From Domibacillus tundrae (GTDB lineage Bacteria; Bacillota; Bacilli; Bacillales; Domibacillaceae): a stretch of 64,000 nt of DNA. The position numbers and the translations under genes are program-made. The stretch spans positions 372,001-436,000 of the forward strand of contig NZ_LAJA01000001.1 of assembly GCF_000970675.1 (NCBI RefSeq), given 5' to 3'. The notes under the pieces were generated by a model. That model had not been told where the DNA came from, did no database searches, and was given only the letters and a program-made list of their open reading frames with translations. Positions 57,586 through 64,000 of this stretch are shown in pieces (the stretch's first letter is position 1; each line of letters opens with the position of its first letter).

Positions 57586-57756
57586 TGAAAGTCCTCCCTT
57601 ATATCATTTAACAAAGGATATAATTCCTAATAAATCACTTTATATGCAATAAGACTGATAAAGAAGCAGCCGTTAATAAACAATGGCTGCTCCAGGGTGA
57701 AAGGGTTGACGAATAGTGTTCCCCATCTAGCTTAGGGCATACAGTAACTAGATGAA

Positions 57757-57861
57757 TTATTTTTTATTCCTTTCGTGAATCAGCCAATAAATAAAAATAC
57801 AGACCATAACTAAAACCGTTGCTATAGCTCCATATTGGAAAATCATTTCTGAATTTTTCAT
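57757..57861 (-). CDS. 34-aa single-helix peptide (BhlA/UviB- or holin-like)
   Basis: MKNSEMIFQYG is followed by one strong transmembrane helix and a basic tail ending in ERNKK. GAGGTG lies 5 nt before the ATG. Size, topology and position in a prophage remnant suggest a BhlA/UviB-type holin-like peptide, but similarity is weak at this length. A small host membrane peptide is the alternative. Confidence 0.5.
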   Translation of the reverse strand: MKNSEMIFQYGAIATVLVMVCIFIYWLIHERNKK

Positions 57862-57907
57862 AGCTGCACCTCGAAATTATATTGCCCGAATAACAGGTGA
57901 ACTAACA

Positions 57908-57932
57908 CAAAAAAGACCGGCCGCAGCCAGTC
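57908..57932 (-). terminator. Terminator of the frameshifted small gene
   Basis: Minus strand: GACTGG/CCGGTC stem followed by six T residues; the stem overlaps the stop at 57931. Confidence 0.65.
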
Positions 57933-58148
57933 AACTTGCCATTCCAATTACAATCTCATAAATATCATCAGAAGTTTGGACAGCAGGGAGCGGAGGGATG
58001 CCGGTTTCATCACAAAGTAAGAGCATGCTCAACGTGTATTTTCGAGATCTTTTTCATCTGCATACTTTTTCCACACTCGAGCGTAGACGGCCCGTGTTTC
58101 ATCATCAAGTGCCTCTTTTAGCCGCATGCCTTCTTTCAACAATTTCAT
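57931..58148 (-). pseudogene. Frameshifted small phage-like gene
   Basis: A well-placed ATG at 58148 (GGGGTGAGG upstream) opens a 39-residue frame that stops at 58029. The sequence then continues in another frame as TLSMLLLCDETGIPP and on to a stop at 57931. Joined, they give about 72 residues. A single indel near 58040-58050 explains the break. The family is not recognised; the setting suggests phage or mobile origin. Confidence 0.5.
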
Positions 58149-58368
58149 GTCCTCACCCCTTTCCTTCATTATAAAAGAGGAAGGGATGACATAATATTAA
58201 GATTCCGTAAAGTTGATGATTAAAAAGCTTAATTATTAAAATAGACCACATCAATAAGTGTGCATTCACTTTTAAAAAAGAGTTGCGGTAAATGGGAATG
58301 ATACATTATTCTAGAGAAAATGACATTATTTTTAAAATTTATAAATCATACGAGAGTTTGGTGTAGTG

Positions 58369-59628
58369 ATGGAACTGATAACAAGGGATCTGCTCATAAA
58401 TTTTCTGTTTATCCTTCTGCCCTTATTCATAATGCAAATGTTTTACTTGTTGAAATACATATATCGACTTGAAAAGCTGAAAGAGTCATGGTTTGTGATT
58501 TTTCCTCTTATCTCTATTGTTCTATGTATGCTTTTTCCTTTTTCTTTGGATGATAACCTGACATGGGATCTTCGAAGAATCCCTTTTCTATTGGGTGTGT
58601 TATATGGGGGGCCAAAATACGGGATTGTTTTACTGCTCTGGCTTTTAATAGTTCGGTATCTGTTAGGCGGATCGGGCTTTTACGTAACCGTTTGCACATT
58701 TGGATCTATGCTTGTATTAACAACCCTTATTTCAACCTACTACATGAGCTTGACTTTAAAATATAAGTTAATAATAAGCGTCCTGCTGGTGTCCATTTCA
58801 ACATTTATTACGTACTTTGCAGCTTTACATCTTACTGAAGTTAATTTGACAATAAGCATGTGGATTCAATATTTTGTAATTAATATTGTTGGTATGTTGA
58901 TCGCGACAGCTGTGTTGGAAGTGATTAGAACTAATTTTGACGTATTGCAAAAGTTAATGAAAGCAGAAAAACTAGAGATGGTAAGCAACCTTGCAGCAAG
59001 CATTTCACATGAAGTACGAAACCCATTGACCACCAGCAGAGGATTTATGCAGCTTGCACATGAAAGTGATGTTTCGTCGGAAACAAAGTACCATCTTTTG
59101 ATTGCGATTGAAGAATTGGATAGAGCGACAGAAATTATTAATGATTATTTAACATTCGCAAAACCAGCCTCTGAAGAAAACGAGAAAATCATGATTTATG
59201 AAGAGGTTCTTCATGTGGTCAATGTCCTAATTCCTTTAGCAAACATGAACAATGTTGAGATTGATTTATCCCTGGTAAAAAAAGAGTCTTATTATATCAT
59301 GGGGGACAGAAAAAAATTAGAGCAGGCTTTGATTAACATCGTAAAAAATGGAATAGAATCAATGCCTAAAGGGGGAAAGATGGAGATCGGTATAGACTAT
59401 TACCCTCATAGTCTGCGTATCAAAATCCGTGATCAAGGAAAAGGGATGACACAAAAGCAAATTGATCGTCTAGGTGAACCGTATTTTACAACAAAAGAAA
59501 AGGGGACGGGCTTAGGTATGATGGTTTCGTTCAGTATTATTCAGGGGATGGGCGGAAAGATTAATGTTAAAAGTGAGATTGAAAAGGGCACATACTTTTC
59601 GATCGAATTTCCAATTACCGATGTCTAA
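58369..59628 (+). CDS. kinB: KinB-like sporulation sensor histidine kinase
   Basis: A 419-aa kinase with about six N-terminal membrane helices of the 5TM-5TMR_LYT/KinB type (residues 1-185), an H-box SISHEVRNPL with phospho-acceptor H214, and an ATPase domain (NIVKNGIESMPKGG, DQGKGM, GTGLGMM). KinB-type kinases feed phosphate into the Spo0F-Spo0B-Spo0A relay. The KapB partner gene is not adjacent. The ribosome site is weak (GAGAGTTTGG), and the gene looks richer in A+T than its neighbours. Confidence 0.8.
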   Translation: MELITRDLLINFLFILLPLFIMQMFYLLKYIYRLEKLKESWFVIFPLISIVLCMLFPFSLDDNLTWDLRRIPFLLGVLYGGPKYGIVLLLWLLIVRYLLGGSGFYVTVCTFGSMLVLTTLISTYYMSLTLKYKLIISVLLVSISTFITYFAALHLTEVNLTISMWIQYFVINIVGMLIATAVLEVIRTNFDVLQKLMKAEKLEMVSNLAASISHEVRNPLTTSRGFMQLAHESDVSSETKYHLLIAIEELDRATEIINDYLTFAKPASEENEKIMIYEEVLHVVNVLIPLANMNNVEIDLSLVKKESYYIMGDRKKLEQALINIVKNGIESMPKGGKMEIGIDYYPHSLRIKIRDQGKGMTQKQIDRLGEPYFTTKEKGTGLGMMVSFSIIQGMGGKINVKSEIEKGTYFSIEFPITDV

Positions 59629-59691
59629 GCAGGTCCATTATAATCTTCTTTGATTTCTTAATGAAATTAAAAGAAGGGGACTCAAGGGAGG

Positions 59692-59728
59692 AAGCCCTAT
59701 TCGAAGAGAATGCTGGGCTTTTTGTTTT
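59692..59728. terminator. Terminator between kinB and the YolD-like remnant
   Basis: Arms AAGCCC/GGGCTT with an inner ATTC/GAAT stem and a long T-rich tail on the plus strand. Confidence 0.65.
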
Positions 59729-60009
59729 TAATCAAGGTCATGTCCGTCATCTAATCGAACCGCCACAATATCTTTAATACAGTACGAGCTATCTGTTAAA
59801 TATGCACTCGTTTAGGATTGCCGCTTAACGATTTTTGCTCATGATATGATTCCATGATGATCCTTTTCATCCCCTCCAACGCTCGTTCATCAAGTAGAGG
59901 GTGCTTCTTTTTCTCTTTTTTCGCTTTCTAATTTATTTTGTTCAGCATGTTCAGCAAGGATCAATCCTCGACATTTTAACATTCCGCGATCCTCATATAA
60001 TTTCTTCAC
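59728..60009 (-). pseudogene. Frameshifted YolD-like gene
   Basis: A GTG at 60009 (AAGGAG 8 nt upstream) opens MKKLYEDRGMLKCRG and LILAEHAEQ, which resembles the DRG-x-KW...LPEHxE start of YolD proteins, partners of UvrX-type Y-family polymerases. The frame stops at 59890; the next frame continues LLDERALEGMKRIIMESY to 59796, and a third gives IKDIVAVRLDDG up to 59728. Breaks fall in A-runs and elsewhere. No polymerase gene is present. It accounts for most of the 59.6-60.2 kb gap. Confidence 0.55.
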
Positions 60010-60095
60010 CAACATCACTCCTTAATGAGAATATTAGTTCGCATAGTGATTCCTCTACAGTATAAAACGGCAGAGTTTAAACTGTAAACAAAAAA

Positions 60096-60109
60096 CGAAA
60101 ATATGTTCC
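60096..60109. promoter_or_regulatory. LexA (DinR) box 1
   Basis: CGAAAATATGTTCC fits the Bacillus SOS box CGAACRNRYGTTYC with one mismatch. It lies between the divergent YolD-like remnant and the small plus-strand genes. Confidence 0.65.
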
Positions 60110-60117
60110 CGAAACAC

Positions 60118-60145
60118 TTGTTTCTAAACGTTTGTTCGATATAAT
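60118..60145 (+). promoter_or_regulatory. Promoter of the small SOS-type operon with second LexA-like box
   Basis: -35 TTGTTT (60118-60123), 16-bp spacer, -10 TATAAT (60140-60145). TAAACGTTTGTTCG (60125-60138) lies inside the spacer and keeps 8 of 10 conserved CGAAC/GTTCG positions. Confidence 0.55.
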
Positions 60146-60174
60146 AGAATTAACAAAAAAAGGAGGCTGTTAAA

Positions 60175-60396
60175 ATGAATGGACTGTTTCAAGCGTCATT
60201 AGAAGAACAAAAGCCCATTGTTATTATGTACATGACAGATGATCGCGTGATTACTGACCGCAATATCATTGTAAGAAAGATTCATCCTGAGTATATTCGG
60301 GCATATTGCATGAAATGCGGAGGGCTTAGGACGTTTAAGCAGGAAAACATTTTAGCAGTTGCGAAGCCGAAAAAGCGAAGAGAGGCTTATGCATAA
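60175..60396 (+). CDS. Small WYL-like protein (73 aa)
   Basis: The sequence is short and basic at the end (KPKKRRE), with a strand pattern IHPEYIRAYCMKCGGLRTFK that recalls the WYL domain, plus a CMKC pair that could bind metal. AAAAGGAGGC precedes the ATG. It overlaps the LexA-like gene by 8 bp and is controlled by the LexA-box promoter. The family is not firmly recognised. Confidence 0.6.
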   Translation: MNGLFQASLEEQKPIVIMYMTDDRVITDRNIIVRKIHPEYIRAYCMKCGGLRTFKQENILAVAKPKKRREAYA

Positions 60397-60628
60397 TTAC
60401 CTTCTAACAAAGGCGCAAAAAAGAGTGCTGAATGAAATTGCATTATATATAGAAGAAAAAAATTATCCTCCTGCTATTCAGGATATATGTGAACGATTAA
60501 ATTTAGCTTCATCTTCAACTGTAAAAGGTCATCTGGATTCATTAAAAGAGAAGGGGTATTTAACATGGGAGGAGGGCAAGCCAAGAACGTTGAGGATGCT
60601 TATATCAATAGAAGAAAAGCAAAAATAA
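60389..60628 (+). CDS. LexA DNA-binding-domain-only protein (79 aa)
   Basis: The whole protein corresponds to the N-terminal winged helix of LexA (LTKAQKRVLNEIALYIEE, PPAIQDICERL, SSSTVKGHLDSLKEKGYL). The autocleavage site and the Ser-Lys peptidase domain are absent and the gene ends naturally before a strong terminator. It could occupy SOS boxes without being cleaved after DNA damage. ATG at 60389 follows AGAGAGG. It is not the housekeeping lexA. Confidence 0.8.
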   Translation: MHNYLLTKAQKRVLNEIALYIEEKNYPPAIQDICERLNLASSSTVKGHLDSLKEKGYLTWEEGKPRTLRMLISIEEKQK

Positions 60629-60629
60629 A

Positions 60630-60682
60630 AATGGCGGGGAATCCCCCGCCATTTCCCCGCCCTAATTTGGGCGTTTTTTTAT
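60630..60682 (+). terminator. Double-hairpin terminator
   Basis: ATGGCGGGG/CCCCGCCAT (60631-60652) is followed by CGCCC/GGGCG (60658-60673) and seven T residues. Confidence 0.85.
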
Positions 60683-60756
60683 TTGTTTTTAGGAGTCATT
60701 TTTTAAAAACCTTGATATATCGCCTTTTTATAGGTGATATTAGCTAAGATTTTGAG

Positions 60757-61824
60757 TCATCCATTATGATATTTGTACATCCAAAGAACACCAGATTTCA
60801 AAAAGCGGGCGACGCGGCCGGTAATGGCACGGTCTGCCACAAAACCGAATCCCTGCTTTTTGCCGAGTGAGCCGAGAACGCCTTTTAATTTCATTTCCGG
60901 CATTGTTTCTGGCAGCGGCTCATTTTTCCAGCGTTTTTGAAGGACATCGACAATTTGCTCTGCTTGTTCTTCCGCAAGCTGGGCACTTGGGGCGTGCGGG
61001 AGACTGGCGCAGTCCCCGACAACATACACGTGTTCATTGCCGGGTATGTTATGATGCGGTGTCAGAACGACCCGGTCGGAGCGGTCTTTTTCCACATTCA
61101 TTTCACGAACGACGAGAGTTGGCTGGATGCCTGCTGTCCAGACAACCGCATCCATTTCATACACGTCTTCGTGGTTGTAGATCCGGTCCGGTTCTACGCG
61201 TGTAATGTTCGCATCACTGACGACTTCTACTCCATGATCGATAAACCATTTTTCAATGTACCCGCTTAAACGCTGCGGGAAGTCTTTTAAAATACGCGGG
61301 CCACGGTCAAATAATTTGATGTTGAGGTCGGGACGGCTTTCGCGGAGCTCGCTTGCCAGCTCAATACCAGAAAGGCCGGCGCCGACAATACCGATTTTTG
61401 AACCAGCTGGCATATTGTTGAGCTTCTCATAAGTGGCACGGGATTTTTGAATGGACTGAATGCTGTATGTGTGTTCCGTGGCACCGGGAACGCCATGATA
61501 CTTATCTTCACAGCCAAGACCAATGACAAGATCATCATAGCTAAGCGAACCGCTTGCTTTCAAGGCTACTTCTTTTTGGTCCAGGTTTATGGACGTTATT
61601 TCATCATAAACAATATTTAATTTCTCATGCTCAGGAAATGAAACACGGACTTCATGATCGGAAGCGGTTCCAGCCGCCAATGCATAGTATTCTGTTTTTA
61701 AACAGTGATAGGGAACCTTGTCAACCAATGTAATCGTGACGTCGTCTGGCAGATGATTCGGCAGCAATCGCAAAAGTACGCGCATGTTCCCGTAGCCGCC
61801 TCCAAGCAAAACTAAATGTCTCAT
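60757..61824 (-). CDS. yutJ: NADH dehydrogenase-like flavoprotein YutJ
   Basis: A 355-aa pyridine-nucleotide-disulfide-type oxidoreductase: FAD-binding LGGGYGNMRVL at the N-terminus, NAD-binding GIVGAGLSGIELASEL near residue 145, and the second FAD motif VYVVGDCASL near residue 268. It resembles type II NADH dehydrogenases but is shorter at the C-terminus (ends YKYHNG), lacking a clear membrane-anchoring helix. Minus-strand ATG at 61824, with AGGGGTC upstream. Confidence 0.88.
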   Translation of the reverse strand: MRHLVLLGGGYGNMRVLLRLLPNHLPDDVTITLVDKVPYHCLKTEYYALAAGTASDHEVRVSFPEHEKLNIVYDEITSINLDQKEVALKASGSLSYDDLVIGLGCEDKYHGVPGATEHTYSIQSIQKSRATYEKLNNMPAGSKIGIVGAGLSGIELASELRESRPDLNIKLFDRGPRILKDFPQRLSGYIEKWFIDHGVEVVSDANITRVEPDRIYNHEDVYEMDAVVWTAGIQPTLVVREMNVEKDRSDRVVLTPHHNIPGNEHVYVVGDCASLPHAPSAQLAEEQAEQIVDVLQKRWKNEPLPETMPEMKLKGVLGSLGKKQGFGFVADRAITGRVARFLKSGVLWMYKYHNG

Positions 61825-61987
61825 ATGTATGACCCCTCTGTTTCAGATTCGTATGTAAAGTTTATCTGTTTATTCATATCCGAGTATAGCGAAAATAGCC
61901 ATATTATACAACACACATCAAGAAAACTTCCCGCTTTTTTCTGTGCTGAATTGGTAGTACAATAAATGGGTGAGGTGAAGAATAAAA

Positions 61988-62224
61988 ATGAAGCCAATAA
62001 TTGAATTTTGCGTCAGCAATTTAGCAAGCGGGTCACAAGAAGCATTTGAAAAGCTTGAGCGGGATTCTAACCTTGATGTAATTGAATACGGCTGTCTCAG
62101 CTACTGTACACGCTGTTCGGATTCCCCGTTTGCTCTTGTAAACGGAGAAGTTGTCGGCGGTGCGACGACAGAGGAGCTTGTTTCCAATATATATACATTT
62201 ATTGATGAGACGTGGCTTTTTTAA
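61988..62224 (+). CDS. yuzB: DUF1450 protein YuzB
   Basis: A 78-aa protein with three clustered Cys ([21 protein letters not shown], residues about 34-54) typical of the YuzB/DUF1450 family, which has a thioredoxin-like look and may bind metal or a cluster. GAGGTGAAG precedes the ATG. Divergent from yutJ, as in B. subtilis. Confidence 0.88.
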   Translation: MKPIIEFCVSNLASGSQEAFEKLERDSNLDVIEYGCLSYCTRCSDSPFALVNGEVVGGATTEELVSNIYTFIDETWLF

Positions 62225-62229
62225 ACGTC

Positions 62230-62265
62230 TAAAAACCGGGTGCCACACTAGGCACCCGGTTTTTC
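62230..62265. terminator. Terminator between yuzB and the DUF2225 gene
   Basis: A 13-bp stem AAAACCGGGTGCC/GGCACCCGGTTTT with 6-nt loop; bidirectional. Confidence 0.88.
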
Positions 62266-62964
62266 TTATGCAGATTCTTCCTGCGTTTTCATTTGTTCAC
62301 GTAGTTCATGCCATCGGTCGCGGGCCATTTCGATAATTTGTTTTTCGTTTGAATTGCGCTGGCGCTCAATGACTTTCGAAAAATACGTTACCGCTTTTTC
62401 CTTGCGTTCTAATTTCCGGTTTAACTCACCGAGCAAATACAACACTTTAATTTCAGACATTTTCGCCGTCACATCTTCTGTGGAAAACGCTTCTTCATAT
62501 TCCCGGGCTGCAATTGATAAAAAACGTTTTTCCTCTTTTTTTCGGCTCATATCCCGGTAAATCCATGCCGTACGAAGTGCAAGACCGGCAAGGATTAAAT
62601 GTTTTTCTTTTTTTAACACCCCTGAATAAAGAGCGAGCTTGTAGCTTTTAATTGCTTTCGAAGGGGAGCGTTCCCCGCTGAAGTCTTGCTCGACCCAATG
62701 ATCAGAAACGGATGCTTTTAAGACATCTGCTGTTCCTGGCGCGAAATAAGGCGTAAAGTCTTCTGTAAACGAATACCCACAATGAAAGCAGACATGAACA
62801 TTATAAAAAAGAGGATTGATTTGGCCATTTTCATAAAGCGGCTTCAAATCCGTATCCTGCCCGGTTACTTTAATGGTGCTCTTTCGGACTTTTGTCGTAT
62901 TAAAGGATTGTTGGCAATGAGGGCATTTCATAGTTTTACTATAGAGTGGAGGGACGTTTGACAT
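62266..62964 (-). CDS. DUF2225 family protein
   Basis: The 232-aa cytoplasmic protein has two zinc-ribbon CxxC pairs, CPHC near residue 14 and CFHC near residue 59, followed by TPR-like helices (about 115-225). DUF2225 proteins are common in Firmicutes with no proven function. Minus-strand start at 62964 with AAGGAGG upstream. It is the usual neighbour of yuzB and yutM in many Bacilli. Confidence 0.85.
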   Translation of the reverse strand: MSNVPPLYSKTMKCPHCQQSFNTTKVRKSTIKVTGQDTDLKPLYENGQINPLFYNVHVCFHCGYSFTEDFTPYFAPGTADVLKASVSDHWVEQDFSGERSPSKAIKSYKLALYSGVLKKEKHLILAGLALRTAWIYRDMSRKKEEKRFLSIAAREYEEAFSTEDVTAKMSEIKVLYLLGELNRKLERKEKAVTYFSKVIERQRNSNEKQIIEMARDRWHELREQMKTQEESA

Positions 62965-63127
62965 TGATAAAGCCTCCTTAGTTTGATTTAAAGGTCTTTT
63001 TGCTTATTTTATTATACAGGATTTAAGGGTAAAAAGAATTATTTTTACAAAAAAATCAGTGAGCGGTTCAGTTGAGGATTTTAGAATTTAGCCGTATACT
63101 AAAAGAAAATGAAAGGAGAGATTTCAT

Positions 63128-63496
63128 TTGTCTGAACAACAAGTTGTGACTATTACGGAAGCTGCGGCTTTTCAAATAAAAGATATGATGAAACAAAACG
63201 AAGAAGAAGGTTCATTGTTGCGCGTAGCTGTCCACGGTGGGGGATGCAGCGGGTTATCATACGGAATGGGCTTTACACCGTCCGCTGAAGAAGGCGACAT
63301 TCACTTAAACCAGCACGGCATTTCTATTGTCGTGGCGAAAAACGATGCAGCGATTTTAAATGGAACAATCGTTGATTACAAACAGTCGCTGATGGGCGGC
63401 GGTTTCACTATTGATAATCCGAATGCGATCGCCTCATGCGGATGCGGCTCATCTTTCAGAACGAAAACGAACGAAGGCGCACCGGAAAATTGTTAA
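63128..63496 (+). CDS. yutM: HesB/IscA-type Fe-S protein YutM
   Basis: A 122-aa A-type carrier with the conserved Cys in GGGCSGLSYGM near residue 38 and the CGCGSS pair near residue 103. It carries Fe-S clusters or iron to apoproteins, consistent with suf and yutI in the same region. TTG at 63128 follows AAAGGAGAG with 8-nt spacing. Confidence 0.92.
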   Translation: MSEQQVVTITEAAAFQIKDMMKQNEEEGSLLRVAVHGGGCSGLSYGMGFTPSAEEGDIHLNQHGISIVVAKNDAAILNGTIVDYKQSLMGGGFTIDNPNAIASCGCGSSFRTKTNEGAPENC

Positions 63497-63924
63497 CGTT
63501 AGCCAACCGTTAAGTTAAACGGCGGGGCGGTTAATCACCGCAGGTAATAGGTGTGCACGGCGTATTTTATTCGACTAAACACAAGCGCAAATATGGCGGT
63601 TTAGGCTTATTTATAACGATCTTCTTTAACGGTTTATTCGTAATCCGTTGAGGGGGGGCGTTTTTTTGTGGCATTAAATTAAGAAGCGTTTGCGCACGGT
63701 TTGGAATGATATTTGAATGAGCTGTCCAGTGGTTACATGTTTTATTTGTTAACCATTGTGGTGGAAAAATAAACTGCACATAAAAAAGCCACGGAGGAAA
63801 ACCGCTGCGTATGTTTAAAAAAAGCTGATTTATATAATATTCGTTATGTGAGTTGATCGCTCAATCGTGTTATAGGCTCTAGGAATAAATTATAGAATAT
63901 CCAAAATAGTAGGAGGTATTGGCG
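63497..63924. other. Gene-poor stretch
   Basis: Several short inverted repeats occur (for example AACCGTTAAGTTAAACGG near 63505), and a GGGGGGG-C-TTTTTTT tract lies at 63650-63667, but no convincing gene, promoter or terminator. The minus-strand frame at 63567-63779 lacks a ribosome site and coding-like composition. Confidence 0.5.
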
Positions 63925-64000
63925 TTGCCAGGAGCTGAAACTATGATTAGACGAATCGTTTATAGCCTTCCTGAAACAAAATACTTGAGAGTTTGGGGTC
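63925..64000 (+). CDS. Start of an unrecognised gene (runs off window)
   Basis: AGGAGG at 63911-63916 lies 8 nt before a TTG at 63925; a second site (AGGAG) lies 8 nt before an in-frame ATG at 63943. The visible N-terminus reads MIRRIVYSLPETKYLR from the ATG. At most 25 codons are visible, too few to name a family. Confidence 0.6.
   Translation, partial: MPGAETMIRRIVYSLPETKYLRVWG

Noticed and set aside
63567-63779. Minus-strand 70-aa frame
   Set aside because: Pro/Lys/Asn-rich with no ribosome site and no family resemblance; likely chance.

Overview
The window reads as chromosome from a moderately low-GC, endospore-forming Bacillaceae. Support comes from a KinB-like sporulation kinase, YunB and a YhcN/YlaJ-type spore lipoprotein; AGGAGG-type ribosome sites with frequent TTG/GTG starts; textbook CcpA, FadR, XylR, LutR, LexA and Fur sites; and gene order between about 28 and 63 kb that follows the yus-suf-yun-yut block of Bacillus subtilis. 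No rRNA, tRNA or CRISPR array was seen.

Layout. 1-1.4 kb: 3' end of an RsbR-type stressosome gene, a small acidic lipoprotein, and a Fur-controlled promoter that appears to drive only a roughly 100-nt terminated transcript (a candidate FsrA-like sRNA). 1.4-3.3 kb: a ydbS/ydbT-like PH-domain membrane pair. 3.3-9.1 kb: lactate module, with lutP divergent from lutR and then lutABC; both promoters carry the same 17-bp LutR palindrome. 9.2-18.6 kb: glycoside island with a YesMN-like two-component system, an ABC importer (binding protein and two permeases, no ATPase), an intracellular GH42 and an intracellular GH30. 18.8-23.9 kb: xylR divergent from xylA, then xylB and an aldose epimerase. 23.9-28.1 kb: a small membrane protein, an MFS transporter, an M20 peptidase and cardiolipin synthase.

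28.2-33.5 kb: FadR-controlled fadN-fadA-fadE. 33.9-38.3 kb: yusI, gcvH, yusF, yusE and an S-box riboswitch ahead of metNIQ. 38.3-44.1 kb: an unassigned structured intergenic region with a 58-aa ORF, then sufCDSUB. 44.2-54.4 kb: yunF, a collapsed yunE, yunD, yunB, lipA, yutD, a DUF3055 gene, yutE, yutF, a Rieske oxidoreductase, yutG, a 2-hydroxyacid dehydrogenase and yutI. 54.6-56.0 kb: a gabD-like dehydrogenase. 56.1-60.7 kb: an accessory stretch with wrecked phage lysis genes around a short inverted-repeat element, small phage-like peptides, a kinB-like gene and a LexA-controlled cassette with a frameshifted YolD-like gene and a peptidase-less LexA. 60.8-64 kb: yutJ, yuzB, a DUF2225 gene, yutM and the start of an unrecognised gene.

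How it fits together: carbon use (lactate, an oligosaccharide, xylose, fatty acids) is layered with specific repressors and CcpA sites, while the second half is dominated by Fe-S cluster, lipoate and methionine housekeeping. The least explained signals are non-coding: three intergenic arrays of short motifs at a strict 20-21 bp period, a two-hairpin repeat family, the Fur-controlled short transcript, and the structured region after metQ.
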